Shown here: positions 10,801 through 19,660 of the stretch, one piece after another | How positions within the stretch are numbered: position 1 is the first letter of the stretch | Layout of the letters: the number at the start of each line of letters is the position of its first letter | Program-made: the position numbers and the translations under genes | NCBI RefSeq assembly: GCF_002968335.2 | Contig: NZ_CP134398.1 | Location: 2,542,001-2,606,000 of the forward strand | Length of the DNA stretch: 64,000 bases | Source: Mycobacterium sp. ITM-2016-00316 | GTDB taxonomy: Bacteria > Actinomycetota > Actinomycetes > Mycobacteriales > Mycobacteriaceae | Direction: 5' to 3' | The notes under the pieces: model-generated | Databases searched by the model: none | What the model was told of the DNA's origin: nothing | What the model saw: only the letters and a program-made list of their open reading frames with translations

Positions 10801-11927
10801 GCGTTGGCTCCGGCCTTCTCTGGTTCCGGGTCGGGGTCGGGTAACGATGCAGGGTCGGGCGCCGGTCCTTCTCCCAGATCCGGCTTGCCCTTGCGGCGCC
10901 GGCGCAGGAACACGCCCAGCCCGGCCAGCCCGGCCGGGAAGAAGCCGACGACGACGATGAACAACAGACCCTGCGCGTAGGTCCACTCCGACGGAAAGCG
11001 TTCGGACAGCAGGGTTTGCGCCCAGGCCACCCCGATGGCGCCGAGGACCGGCCCGAGCAGGGTGGTGCGCCCGCCGATGGCGACGCCGATCAGGAACGCG
11101 ATCGAGGGCAGGATGCCCACCTGCGACGGTGCGATGAAGCCCACGATCGGGGCGAACAGTGCACCGGCGATGCTGGCGAACAGCGCGGCCACCACATAGG
11201 CGACCACCTTGATATTGGCCGGGTCGTAGCCCAGGAAGCGCACCCGCTCCTCACCGTCACGCACGGCGACGAGCAGCTCCCCGTAGCGGCTCTGCATCAG
11301 TTGGCGCACCACCGCGACCGATCCCAGCAGCACCGCGGCGGCGATGAAGTAGAGCATCTGCTTGTTCACCGGGTCCTTGAGCGAGAACCCGAAGAACGTG
11401 CGGAAGTTGGTCAACCCGTTGCTGCCCCCGACGCTGGTCTGCCCGATCAGCAGAATGGCCAGTGCGGCCGCCAGCGCCTGGGACAGGATCGCGAAATAGG
11501 CGCCCTTGACCCGGCGTTTGAACACACCGAACCCGAGCAGCGCCGCGATCCCGGTGGGGATCACCACGATGGCCACCAGGGTGACGACCGGGGAGGCGAA
11601 CGGCTGCCAGTACCCGGGCAGTTCCCGCACACCGGCGATCTGCATGAAGTCCGGCACGTCCTGGTTGGTCAGCGCCGCGTCGGAGATCTTCAGGTGCATG
11701 CCCATGATGTAGCCGCCGAGGCCGAAGAACACGCCCTGACCCAGCACCAGCATTCCGCCACGGCCCCAAGCCAATCCGATACCGACGGCGACGATCGCGA
11801 AGCACAGGAACTTCGCCAGCAGCCCGAGCCGGAAATCGGACAGGATCGCGGGAGCCAGACCGAACAACACGATGGCGCCGACACCGAAGCCGGCCCATGT
11901 CTGCCAACGACCGATGAGTTGTTTCAC
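10797..11927 (-). CDS. urtC: Urea ABC transporter permease UrtC
   Basis: Membrane subunit of the importer, 376 residues, about ten hydrophobic segments, LivM-like. The long periplasmic stretch and the phrase 'TSVGGSNGLTNFRTFFGFSL' are typical of UrtC. A charged C-terminal tail (KGKPDLGEGPAPDPAS...) follows the last helix. GTG 11927 overlaps the urtB stop by four bases (GTGTGA context), which settles the start; the open frame continuing to 12428 is a shadow of urtB. Confidence 0.92.
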   Translation of the reverse strand: MKQLIGRWQTWAGFGVGAIVLFGLAPAILSDFRLGLLAKFLCFAIVAVGIGLAWGRGGMLVLGQGVFFGLGGYIMGMHLKISDAALTNQDVPDFMQIAGVRELPGYWQPFASPVVTLVAIVVIPTGIAALLGFGVFKRRVKGAYFAILSQALAAALAILLIGQTSVGGSNGLTNFRTFFGFSLKDPVNKQMLYFIAAAVLLGSVAVVRQLMQSRYGELLVAVRDGEERVRFLGYDPANIKVVAYVVAALFASIAGALFAPIVGFIAPSQVGILPSIAFLIGVAIGGRTTLLGPVLGAIGVAWAQTLLSERFPSEWTYAQGLLFIVVVGFFPAGLAGLGVFLRRRRKGKPDLGEGPAPDPASLPDPDPEPEKAGANA

Positions 11928-12808
11928 ACCAGACTCCTCGTTCGAACCGTGAACAGGCCCTGCGGGCGGACCTGCAGGAAGAACACGATGATCACGAACA
12001 GAATCACCTTGGCCAGCGAGGCCGTGGTGCTGTACTCGATGAACGAATTCAGGAAGCCGAGCCCGAGCGCGGCGATGACGGTGCCCTTGATCTGTCCCAG
12101 GCCACCGACCACCACGACCAGGAACGCGTCGATCAGATAGCTCTGCCCGGTGGTCGGGCTGGTCGAGCCGATCAGCGTCAGTGCCACCCCGGCCACCCCG
12201 GCCAGGCCGGAACCGATGAAGAACGTGGTGATATCGGTGCGTCGGGACGAGATTCCGCTGGTCTCGGCCAGGTCCCGGTTCTGCACGACCGCGCGGATCC
12301 GCCGGCCCATCGGGCTGGCCTTCAGTGCCGTCGCCAGTGCCACGACGGCCACGGCGGCCAGCACCAGGATGAAGATGCGGGTCTTGGGCACCACCGCGCC
12401 CAGGATCTCTACACCACCGGAAAGCCATTCCGGCGCAACGACGTTGACCGCCGGAGCGCCGAAGATGTCACGCGCGATCTGTTGCAGGATCAGGCCGACA
12501 CCGAAGGTCACCAGCAGGGTGTCCAAGGGCCGGTCATACATCCGCTGGATCAGCGTGACCTCCAGCAGGACGCCCATCGCGCCGCCGACGAGGAAGCCGA
12601 CGACCAGGGAGATCAGCAGTGAGGCACCGGTGTTCGAGATGACCTGCTGCACCACATAGGCGGTGTAGCAGCCGGCCATGATGAATTCGCCGTGCGCCAT
12701 GTTGATGACGCCCATCTGGCCGAAGGTCAGTGAGAGGCCTAGTGCAGCGAGCAACAGGATCGAGCCGAGGCTCAATCCTGTTGCCAGCTGTCCGATCAGG
12801 ACATCCAT
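11924..12808 (-). CDS. urtB: Urea ABC transporter permease UrtB
   Basis: Second membrane subunit, 294 residues, LivH-like with about eight hydrophobic segments. The N-terminus 'LATGLSLGSILLLAALGLSLTFGQMGVINMAHGEF' region is the hallmark of this permease family, and 'GGLGQIKGTVIAALGLGFLN' is the conserved cytoplasmic loop contacting the ATPases. It begins 36 bases after the urtA stop; that gap carries a short interspersed repeat. Overlaps urtC by four bases. Confidence 0.93.
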   Translation of the reverse strand: MDVLIGQLATGLSLGSILLLAALGLSLTFGQMGVINMAHGEFIMAGCYTAYVVQQVISNTGASLLISLVVGFLVGGAMGVLLEVTLIQRMYDRPLDTLLVTFGVGLILQQIARDIFGAPAVNVVAPEWLSGGVEILGAVVPKTRIFILVLAAVAVVALATALKASPMGRRIRAVVQNRDLAETSGISSRRTDITTFFIGSGLAGVAGVALTLIGSTSPTTGQSYLIDAFLVVVVGGLGQIKGTVIAALGLGFLNSFIEYSTTASLAKVILFVIIVFFLQVRPQGLFTVRTRSLV

Positions 12809-12822
12809 GCTGTACTTATTCC

Positions 12823-12840
12823 CCCGTCGCTTCGCTCGCC
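12823..12840 (-). repeat. Short interspersed repeat (GGCGAGCGAAGCGACGGG), copy 1
   Basis: Eighteen bases between urtA and urtB, on the minus strand, identical to the copy inside aroE (57225-57242) and closely related to the one between efp and nusB (63844-63871). Confidence 0.7.
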
Positions 12841-12844
12841 CCGA

Positions 12845-14107
12845 TCACCCGGAGAGTCCGGCGGCCCACGGGTAGGACTTCAGGTACGGGTCCGGCTCGA
12901 TCGGGCCGGGGGACTCCCACACCGTGTAGATGAGGCCGTCGGGCTTGATCTCGCCGATGCGGGCCGTCTTGGTGATGTGGTTGTTCTCACCGTCGATGGT
13001 CACCTTGCCCTCGGGGGCGTCGAAGCTGACCCCGCCGGCGTTGTCCTGAATTGCCTTGACGTCGAACGACCCCGCCTTCTCGACGGTGTTCTTCCACAGG
13101 TACACCGAGACATAGGCGGCCTCCATCGGATCCGAGGTCGGCTTGTTCTCGCCGTAGGCCTTCTTGTAGGCGGCCACGAACGCGTTGTTCACCGGGGTGT
13201 CGATGGTCTGGTAGTAGTTCCACGCGGTCAGCTGATCGGTGATGTTCTGCACGCCGATGCCGCCGACCTCTTCCTCGGCGATGGACACCGAGACCACCGG
13301 CATCGCCTGCGGGGTCAGGCCCACGTTCTTGTACTCACGGAAGAACGCCACGTTGGAGTCGCCGTTGAGGGTGTTGAACACCGCGTCGGCGTCGGCCGTG
13401 CGGACCTTGTTGATGATGGTGGAGAAATCGGTCGAGCCCAGCGGCGTGTAGTCCTCGCCCTTGATCTCCATCCCGTTGGCCGCTGCGTACGCCTTGATGA
13501 TCCGGTTGGCGGTCTGCGGGAAGACGTAGTCGCTGCCCACCAGGTAGAGCGACTTGGTGCCCTTTTCCTTGAGGTAGTCCAGCGCCGGGACGATCTGCTG
13601 GTTCGTCGTCGCACCGGTGTAGAAGATGTTCTTGCTGGACTCCAGGCCCTCGTATTGCACGGGGTAGTAGAGCAGCGAGTTGTTGCTCTCGAACACCGGC
13701 AGCATGGCCTTGCGGCTCGACGAGGTCCAGCCACCGAAAACGGCTGCGACGCAGTCGCTGCTGATCAGCTTCTCGGCCTTCTCGGCGAACACGGTGGGTT
13801 CGGAGGCGCCGTCCTCGCCGACGATCTCGATCTGCTTGTCCAGCACGCCACCGGCGGCATTGATCTCGTCGACGGCGAGCTTGATGGCATCACGCACGGT
13901 GACCTCGGAGATGGCCATGGTGCCCGACAGCGAGTTCAGGGAACCGACCTTGACGGTGGAACCCGAGGTGTCCACACAGGAGGCAGCCGCAGCGCCCTCT
14001 TCGTCGCTGGCCTTGCTACCGCACGCAGAGAGCACCATCGAGGCGGTGACCACGACGCTCCCCGCTATCAATGCTGATCTGTTGAACATCGGTCGGGGGA
14101 GTCGCAT
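12845..14107 (-). CDS. urtA: Urea ABC transporter substrate-binding lipoprotein UrtA
   Basis: Extracytoplasmic urea receptor anchored by a lipid. The 420-residue protein has a signal peptide with lipobox LSAC (Cys29), then the type I periplasmic fold opening '[17 protein letters not shown]' and '[19 protein letters not shown]', hallmarks of UrtA; '[20 protein letters not shown]' is also characteristic. ATG 14107 follows a GGAAAGG. First gene of urtABCDE. In M. smegmatis I recall the homologous operon being in the GlnR nitrogen regulon; I looked upstream and could not define a complete GlnR box. No urease genes are nearby, so urea must be used by an enzyme encoded elsewhere. Confidence 0.94.
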   Translation of the reverse strand: MRLPRPMFNRSALIAGSVVVTASMVLSACGSKASDEEGAAAASCVDTSGSTVKVGSLNSLSGTMAISEVTVRDAIKLAVDEINAAGGVLDKQIEIVGEDGASEPTVFAEKAEKLISSDCVAAVFGGWTSSSRKAMLPVFESNNSLLYYPVQYEGLESSKNIFYTGATTNQQIVPALDYLKEKGTKSLYLVGSDYVFPQTANRIIKAYAAANGMEIKGEDYTPLGSTDFSTIINKVRTADADAVFNTLNGDSNVAFFREYKNVGLTPQAMPVVSVSIAEEEVGGIGVQNITDQLTAWNYYQTIDTPVNNAFVAAYKKAYGENKPTSDPMEAAYVSVYLWKNTVEKAGSFDVKAIQDNAGGVSFDAPEGKVTIDGENNHITKTARIGEIKPDGLIYTVWESPGPIEPDPYLKSYPWAAGLSG

Positions 14108-14331
14108 CTAAGGCCTTTCCTTCGATTTCGGTGCATCGTCAGAACTTTCGGAACCCGAGTGGGTGTCGAATCGGCACGTTAGGACGCCTAGGTTTCTGTG
14201 AAATTTCTCTATGTGACGAACAAATTAACCTGTGGCTCGACGGGTGTTATCCGTTCATTCACCGGGTACAAGTCGCCGCCGGGCGGTGCGCAACGGTCGG
14301 TTGTAACGATCCGGTAGCGTCCGGCGATGTG

Positions 14332-14769
14332 ATGGGCATGCGAAAAACCACGAGCAAGGTAGGAGCTGTCGCCGGCGCTGCGGCGATGGTGGCGGGCGCG
14401 GCGCTCGCCTTCGGCACCGCGACGGCCAGTGCTGAGCCGGACGGTCAGCTGGTGCGCTACACCCTGACCTCGGGGGCGCCCTATCAGTTCCAGGTGTTCT
14501 ACCTGACGGCGCAGCCGCCGAGCATGGAGGCCTACAACGCCGACGCCTACACCTTCGCGAAGCGCGAGACCATCACCGTGGGTCCCGGGGCGCCGTGGGT
14601 GTTCGAAACCACGCTCGCCGATCCGCAGTGGGCCATCCTGCAGGTGAGTAGCACGACGAAGGGGTCGGTCGGCCCGCCGAACGCGCATTGCGATATCGCT
14701 GCCGGCGACCAGATCATCGCCGCGCAGGACAACCCCTACAGCGTCACGTGCCAGGGCACCCAGTGGTGA
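14332..14769 (+). CDS. Secreted protein of unknown function, MmpS-like layout
   Basis: A 145-residue exported protein: a Lys/Arg start, an Ala-rich hydrophobic stretch and a likely signal peptidase site after ATASA. The mature domain has 'VRYTLTSGAPYQFQVFYLTAQPP', 'GPGAPWVFETTLADPQWAILQVSSTT' and a late Cys pair ('HCDIAAGDQ...SVTCQ'). This beta-rich order recalls the periplasmic domain of MmpS proteins, but the usual N-terminal membrane anchor is replaced by a cleavable signal; the resemblance is a suggestion only. ATG 14338 is an alternative start. It is divergent from urtA across a 224-base gap; TAGCGT at 14315-14320 could be its -10. Confidence 0.75.
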   Translation: MGMRKTTSKVGAVAGAAAMVAGAALAFGTATASAEPDGQLVRYTLTSGAPYQFQVFYLTAQPPSMEAYNADAYTFAKRETITVGPGAPWVFETTLADPQWAILQVSSTTKGSVGPPNAHCDIAAGDQIIAAQDNPYSVTCQGTQW

Positions 14770-14781
14770 CCGTCTGACGGC

Positions 14782-14816
14782 TTGACATTCCCATCGAACA
14801 GATGTTCGATGGGAAT
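14782..14816 (+). promoter_or_regulatory. LexA/SOS box inside a -35/-10 promoter
   Basis: TTGACA (14782-14787) is a consensus -35. Seventeen bases later TTCGAT (14805-14810) fits the -10 place, about 7 bases before ATG 14818. Between them and overlapping the -10 lies TCGAAC-AGAT-GTTCGA (14794-14809), which matches the mycobacterial SOS box TCGAAC-N4-GTTCGA. The symmetry extends to perfect 13-base arms (14787-14799 and 14804-14816) around a 4-base spacer. LexA bound here would block the promoter directly. Confidence 0.88.
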
Positions 14817-14817
14817 C

Positions 14818-15834
14818 ATGCGATGGGACGGGCAGAGTGTGCGCGCCGACGACGGTGCGCTGCCGGGTCTGGCCCGGCTCGGTTTCGTCCGGACCGTCCG
14901 CACGCCGGAGTTCGACGGGATCACCTTCCACGAGATCCTGTGCAAATCCGCGCTGAACAAGGTGCCCGATGCGGCCATGCTGCCGTTCCGGTACACCGTC
15001 AACGGCTACCGCGGCTGCTCGCATGCCTGCCGGTACTGTTTCGCCCGGCCAACCCACGAGTACCTGGATTTCGATCCCGGTGCCGACTTCGACACCCAGG
15101 TCGTGGTGAAAACCAATGTGGCCGAAGTGCTTTCCCGTGAGCTCCGTCGACCCTCATGGGCCCGGGAGACGGTCGCGCTGGGCACCAACACCGATCCCTA
15201 TCAGCGGGCCGAGGGACGTTACCGGCTGATGCCGGGCATCCTGACCGCGCTCGCCGAATCCGGTACCTCGTACTCGATCCTGACCAAGGGCACCCTGTTG
15301 CGCCGCGATCTGCCGTTGATCGCCGAGGCCGAGCATGACGGGCCGGGTGCCAGTGTGTCGATCTCGCTGGCGGTGATCGATCCGGAGCTTCAGCGTGACA
15401 TCGAACCCGGCACACCGTCCCCGCAGGCGCGGCTGGCGCTGATCTCGGCCATCCGTGACGCGGGCCTGAACTGCCACGTGATGGTCGCGCCCGTGCTGCC
15501 CGGCCTGACCGATTCCACCGAGCATCTCGATGCGCTGCTGCACGCCATCGCCGACGCGGGCGCGACGGGCGCCACCGTGTTCGGGCTGCACCTGCGCGGT
15601 TCCACCCGGGGGTGGTTCATGCAGTGGCTACAGCGTGCGCATCCCGAGCTCGTCTTCCGATACCGGAGTCTGTACCGGCGCGGGGCCTATCTCCCGCCGG
15701 AGTACCGCGATGAGCTGCGTGCCCGGGTGGCGCCGCTGCTCACGCGGTACCGATTGACTGGGCGTGGGCCCATGGCGCGCGCCGGTGCCGTTTCCTCCGA
15801 AGTCACGGCACCGGCGCACCCCACCTTGTTCTGA
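14818..15834 (+). CDS. Radical SAM protein, Rv2578c family, SOS-controlled
   Basis: A 338-residue radical SAM enzyme. The Fe-S motif C-x3-C-x2-C is in 'GCSHACRYCF' near residue 65, and the conserved 'VNGYRGC' and 'ALGTNTDPYQ' blocks identify the Rv2578c / SplB-like family. The reaction is unknown; related enzymes include spore photoproduct lyases that repair thymine dimers, which would suit SOS control, but that is inference. I chose ATG 14818 rather than 14782 because the upstream codons lie in the SOS-regulated promoter and MRW begins the family consensus. Transcription probably starts at the ATG itself. Confidence 0.9.
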   Translation: MRWDGQSVRADDGALPGLARLGFVRTVRTPEFDGITFHEILCKSALNKVPDAAMLPFRYTVNGYRGCSHACRYCFARPTHEYLDFDPGADFDTQVVVKTNVAEVLSRELRRPSWARETVALGTNTDPYQRAEGRYRLMPGILTALAESGTSYSILTKGTLLRRDLPLIAEAEHDGPGASVSISLAVIDPELQRDIEPGTPSPQARLALISAIRDAGLNCHVMVAPVLPGLTDSTEHLDALLHAIADAGATGATVFGLHLRGSTRGWFMQWLQRAHPELVFRYRSLYRRGAYLPPEYRDELRARVAPLLTRYRLTGRGPMARAGAVSSEVTAPAHPTLF

Positions 15835-15846
15835 CGAGTGGAGCCG

Positions 15847-16593
15847 TCACGGCGTGAGCCCGCGCACTACCGCGGCGGCCACCGGGCTCGGATGCTCGGC
15901 CTCGAGGTCGAGTTCGCCGGTGGGTTCCAGGGGAGGCTGGGCCATGAACCGGGGGACCGCGCCACGGTGCGCGGTCGCGGTGTGCACCACGAACGGGTGG
16001 CACAGGTAGACGTCACCGATGCGTCCGGTGGCCGAGACGACATCGCAGTTCTCGGTGGCCGGGACCACCTTCTCGCAGATCGGCATCCATGGAGCGCCGT
16101 CGGACCCGTACTCGGCCAACACTTTCGGTACGGCCAGATGCGAGCCGACCCGGATCGCGGTCGGTGCATCATCGGGGCCGACGTCGGAATACAGGAACAG
16201 CATCAGCAATGCGCGGCCGCGGGACCGCAGGCTCAACCGCGGACCCTCGGCGTCATGGAACGATGCCTCGACATGCCATCCCGCCTCAGGTGGCGCCGCG
16301 GTGCTCGGAAAGCGCAGGGGGAAGGTACCCATCCCGAGCCGGGGTTGCCAACCATCGCGCCCGACAAGGACATCGAACGCCTCGGTGAGAACGTCGGTGT
16401 TGGCCGACGCCGTGAAATCCGGGGTCGCCATGGCGGTCACCCTGATCAGCGATTCCGTCCAACTCGTGGGATCGGCAGGGTCCAGGCCGGTGGCCCTCCA
16501 CAGCTGGTCGTGGCAGCGCAGGCCCAGTTCGCGGTCGAAGGCGGACTCGATTTTGAGGTAGCCGTCACTGATGAAGCGGTCCACGTCGAGCAT
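15847..16593 (-). CDS. PhyH-type Fe(II)/2-oxoglutarate dioxygenase
   Basis: A 248-residue phytanoyl-CoA dioxygenase family protein. A jelly-roll core is suggested by 'GWHVEASFHD' (H107, E109) and by the distal 'HPFVVHTATAHRG' region (H204 or H209). The usual H-x-D iron triad would read H-V-E here, with Glu in place of Asp. 'RVGSHLAVPKVLAEYG' is the characteristic PhyH loop. Substrate unknown. ATG 16593 is supported by AAGGA seven bases upstream; the longer frame to 16665 has no ribosome-binding site. Convergent with the radical SAM gene and divergent from the small basic protein gene. Confidence 0.82.
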   Translation of the reverse strand: MLDVDRFISDGYLKIESAFDRELGLRCHDQLWRATGLDPADPTSWTESLIRVTAMATPDFTASANTDVLTEAFDVLVGRDGWQPRLGMGTFPLRFPSTAAPPEAGWHVEASFHDAEGPRLSLRSRGRALLMLFLYSDVGPDDAPTAIRVGSHLAVPKVLAEYGSDGAPWMPICEKVVPATENCDVVSATGRIGDVYLCHPFVVHTATAHRGAVPRFMAQPPLEPTGELDLEAEHPSPVAAAVVRGLTP

Positions 16594-16750
16594 GCAGCCA
16601 TCCTTGTTGCTGCCGGAGCACCGAAGCAACCGAATTTCCGGCATCCGCAGCAAGATCCGACACATGCGCAGGCCGCGCCACCCGCCCGCCGTGTCACGGC
16701 TTTACGCTTTCGCGCCCCGCGGGTCGCGGAAGCGAGTATGTATTCGAAGT

Positions 16751-17257
16751 ATGACCACGCAAAAACTGTTGAGTTCGTTGAGCGAATCCGACCTGCTGTT
16801 GGTGCGGGAAACGGCCCAGGGCGAACTGAGTGCGCTCGACGAAGACGGACTCCTCGACCTGCACGCGCGGGTGCGTCGCGCGCGCAACAAGCATGTCGGG
16901 ATGTATCGGCGCCAAGCCTCCGCGCGGGTGCCGGCCAAGGGTGCTCGCGGCAAGGCGCGTCCGGCCAATGCCAACAACGCCGCCCGCGCCGAGATCTTCG
17001 AGGACGCGCTGGCACGGGTGAGTCGCCAACTCGGTGCCGCCGCCCGGCAGAGTGCACGCGATCTCAAGGATGAGCGTCTGGCGATGGCGCGCAACGAGTC
17101 CCCGAAGGCTGCGCCGCCCGCGAAAGTGGCACGCAGCTCCGGGGTCACGACGCGCGTGCTGGCCGACAAGACCAGGCAGTCACCCGGCCGCAAGAAGCGC
17201 GAGGCGAGCTCGATCGCCGCGGGCGCCCGGCGCCAGGCCAAGCGCGACAGCCGGTGA
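16751..17257 (+). CDS. Basic, Ala/Arg-rich conserved protein of unknown function
   Basis: A 168-residue protein. The N-terminal third ('LSESDLLLVRETAQGELSALDEDGLLDLHARVRRARNKHVGMYRRQ') is helical and charged; the rest is rich in Lys, Arg and Ala with short basic repeats (AKGARGKARP, GRKKREASS, ARRQAKRDSR), like nucleic-acid-binding tails of histone-like or ribosome-associated actinobacterial proteins. No domain is recognised. ATG 16751 is the first good in-frame start; the frame runs upstream to 16571 only inside the PhyH gene. It ends nine bases before the convergent acyl-CoA dehydrogenase gene. Confidence 0.72.
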   Translation: MTTQKLLSSLSESDLLLVRETAQGELSALDEDGLLDLHARVRRARNKHVGMYRRQASARVPAKGARGKARPANANNAARAEIFEDALARVSRQLGAAARQSARDLKDERLAMARNESPKAAPPAKVARSSGVTTRVLADKTRQSPGRKKREASSIAAGARRQAKRDSR

Positions 17258-17266
17258 ACCGAACAT

Positions 17267-18520
17267 CTAGACCTTGTTGCGTTTGACCTGATTGAACGGA
17301 ACGCCACGATCGGCGGCCGGTTCGCGAGGGAAGCCGAGAACCCGCTCGCTGATGACGTTGCGGGCCATCTCGGAGCTGCCGCCGCCCAGTGAACCCGTTT
17401 GCCGGGACAGGTAGCGCACGCCGATCTCCTGCAGCCCGGTGCCGTCATCGATCACCCCGGCGGTGCCGGCGATGGCCAGCGCGGTGTCGACCTCGAGTTC
17501 GGTGGTCTCGGCGTGGAACAACCGGATCAAGGTGCCGGCGTTCGGCGGCAGCGAGCCGTTCGCGATGCACCGGGACACGTGGTCGATGAGCTGATCCTTG
17601 ACGATGCGACGAGCCAGCGCACGGCCGGCCAGGTCCTGCACCCGGGCGTCGCCGCCCTGTCCGGTGGCCTCGGCCAGGCCCACATGATCGGGCGGCATCT
17701 CGCTGGCGTTCTCGGCGCCTGTGCCACTGGCGAATTCGGATCCGCCACCGACGGCACGCCGCTCGTGGTGCAACTGGCGCGACGCCACGGTCCAGCCGTC
17801 GTTGACCGCACCGACCACGGCGTCATCGCCGAGTTCGAGACCGTCGAAGAACTCCTCGCAGAACTCCTCGTTGCCGTTGACCTCGGTGATCCGGCGCATC
17901 GTGATCCCGGGCGCGGACAGCGGTACCAGGAACATGGTGAGGCCCGCGTGCTTGGGCACGGTCCAGTCGGTGCGGGCCAGCATCAAGCCGTAGTCGGCCG
18001 CGAACGCACTGGTGCTCCAGGTCTTGGCGCCGTTGATGACCCACTTGTCGCCGACCCGGTCGGCCCGGGTGATCACCCCGGCCAAGTCGGATCCGCCGCT
18101 GGGCTCCGACAGCAGCTGGCACAGGATCTCCTCACCCCGGATGGCCGCCGAGATGCGCTCGCGCTTCTGGTCCTCGCTGCCGACGTCCAGGATGGTCGCC
18201 GAGCAGATGGTGAATGACGGGGTGTTCAGGATCAGTGGCATCTCGTAGGCGCGGCATTCGGCGTTGAACGCCTTCTGGTAGGCCAGATCCAGTCCCAGTC
18301 CGCCGTATTCGCGGGGGAAGCAGATGCCGGCGAACCCACCCGCGTGCAGTTTCTGCTGCAGTTCCTTGGCGCGGTCCCACGACTGCTGTTCGGCGCGCAC
18401 CATGAACGGGGGATTTTCCGGGTCGATCGGCGGCATGTTCTCTGCCAGCCATGCCCGTGCCCTGGCGCTGAAATCGGCGACCGACTCATCGGTGTGGGTG
18501 GAGATCGCGGTGTCGGTCAT
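17267..18520 (-). CDS. Acyl-CoA dehydrogenase, alpha-type subunit
   Basis: A 417-residue FAD-dependent acyl-CoA dehydrogenase. It has 'QLLSEPSGGSDLAGV' (substrate/FAD contact), 'NGAKTWSTSAFAADYG' and the C-terminal FAD-binding 'GSLGGGSSEMARNVISERVLGFPREP'. It lacks the QLHGG-type FAD segment that its partner carries. Its ATG overlaps the partner's stop (ATGA), so the two are probably made together as a heteromer, like the paired FadE subunits of mycobacterial sterol side-chain degradation. Substrate unknown; a CoA ester from the amidohydrolase pathway is possible. Confidence 0.87.
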   Translation of the reverse strand: MTDTAISTHTDESVADFSARARAWLAENMPPIDPENPPFMVRAEQQSWDRAKELQQKLHAGGFAGICFPREYGGLGLDLAYQKAFNAECRAYEMPLILNTPSFTICSATILDVGSEDQKRERISAAIRGEEILCQLLSEPSGGSDLAGVITRADRVGDKWVINGAKTWSTSAFAADYGLMLARTDWTVPKHAGLTMFLVPLSAPGITMRRITEVNGNEEFCEEFFDGLELGDDAVVGAVNDGWTVASRQLHHERRAVGGGSEFASGTGAENASEMPPDHVGLAEATGQGGDARVQDLAGRALARRIVKDQLIDHVSRCIANGSLPPNAGTLIRLFHAETTELEVDTALAIAGTAGVIDDGTGLQEIGVRYLSRQTGSLGGGSSEMARNVISERVLGFPREPAADRGVPFNQVKRNKV

Positions 18521-19647
18521 GCGGGAACCTTTCGGCTCAGTTCGAAGATGACTCGGTGGTGGTCCTCGGGCGAGCCGAACATCGCCCGGTTCAGGGCCGC
18601 CCGCCGCAGATACAGGTGCAGGTCATGCTCCCAGGTCACGCCGATGCCGCCGTGCAGCTGCACACAGTCCTGCAGCATCACCGGGGCACGTTCGCCGACA
18701 TAGGCTTTCGCGACACTGACGAACTTGCGTGCGTCCGGGGACCGGGCGCCGACGGCTTCGGCGGCACCGGCGGTGGTGGCCCGGGCGGCCTCGAACCACA
18801 GTTTCATATCCGCGAACCGATGCTTGAGGGCCTGATAGGAGGCCAGCGGCCGGCCGAAGCTGTGCCGGTCGAGCAGCCATTGATTGGTCATCGCCAGCAC
18901 CGCGTCCAGGATGCCGACGGTCTCGGCGCATTGCAGCACCAGCGCCACCTGGCGCTGGCGTTCGATCACCTCGGCGGTCTGCTCGGCCGAGCCCAGCACC
19001 GCGGCGGCATCGACCCGGACGCCGTCGAATGAGATTCGGGCGTAGCGCTTCACCATGTCCACCGAGCGCTGGGTCTCGATGCTCACGCCGGCCGCGTCGG
19101 CGGGCACCACGAACTGCCGCACCGCGCCGTCCAGCCTCGCCGTCACCAGCAGCACGTCGGCCGCATCGCCGGATTCGACGCGGTCCTTGACGCCGTCGAG
19201 CCGGTAGCCGCCATCGACGGCGGCCGCCGTCACGTCGGCGGTCAACGGGGAGAACGGATTACCGGGTTCATAGACCGCCCAACTCGCCACCGCTTCGCCG
19301 GAGACCAGCGACTCGATCGTCGATTCGTGACCGTCCGGCGCCTCGACGAGTCCGGCCAGCACCACGCTGACCGGGTGCAGCGGGCCGGGGGCGACGGTGC
19401 GTCCGGCCTGCTCGGCGAGTAGCGCGAGATCGGCCACTCCGTCACCGGAGACGCTGCCGCCGCCGAGTTCTTCGGGCACCAGCAGGCTCGTCCACCCCAG
19501 CTCGGCCGCGCGCTGCCACCACCGGGCGTCGAAAGAGCCCCCGCTGCCCTGTATCTCGCGCACCGTGCTCAGCGGGACCTCCTTGTCCAGGAAGGCCTGC
19601 GCGGTCGAGGCGAACAGCATCTGTTCCGGATTGGCCGCAGCGGTCAT
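18517..19647 (-). CDS. Acyl-CoA dehydrogenase, beta-type subunit
   Basis: A 376-residue acyl-CoA dehydrogenase. The C-terminus carries the beta-type FAD segment 'QLHGGIGVTWEHDLHLYLRRA' and an N-terminal helical domain, while the middle beta domain ('WAVYEPGNPFSPL', 'VKDRVESGDAADVLLVTA') is divergent. This division of FAD-binding elements between two adjacent genes is typical of alpha2-beta2 FadE complexes. It lies 13 bases downstream of the amidohydrolase in the same operon. Confidence 0.86.
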   Translation of the reverse strand: MTAAANPEQMLFASTAQAFLDKEVPLSTVREIQGSGGSFDARWWQRAAELGWTSLLVPEELGGGSVSGDGVADLALLAEQAGRTVAPGPLHPVSVVLAGLVEAPDGHESTIESLVSGEAVASWAVYEPGNPFSPLTADVTAAAVDGGYRLDGVKDRVESGDAADVLLVTARLDGAVRQFVVPADAAGVSIETQRSVDMVKRYARISFDGVRVDAAAVLGSAEQTAEVIERQRQVALVLQCAETVGILDAVLAMTNQWLLDRHSFGRPLASYQALKHRFADMKLWFEAARATTAGAAEAVGARSPDARKFVSVAKAYVGERAPVMLQDCVQLHGGIGVTWEHDLHLYLRRAALNRAMFGSPEDHHRVIFELSRKVPA

Positions 19648-19660
19648 CGGAATCTCCTCC

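Noticed and set aside
10800..10986. Upstream extension of UrtD
   Set aside because: These 62 codons lie within urtC in another frame; ATG 10800 has the ATGA overlap typical of this operon.
14108..14331. Possible GlnR box upstream of urtA
   Set aside because: GTCAC and AAATT/GAAAC-like pieces are present, but the spacing does not match a full gTnAC-N6-GaAAC repeat; I could not define a site.
14782..14817. Earlier start of the radical SAM gene at 14782
   Set aside because: The extra codons would be inside the SOS box and promoter, and the family begins at MRW.
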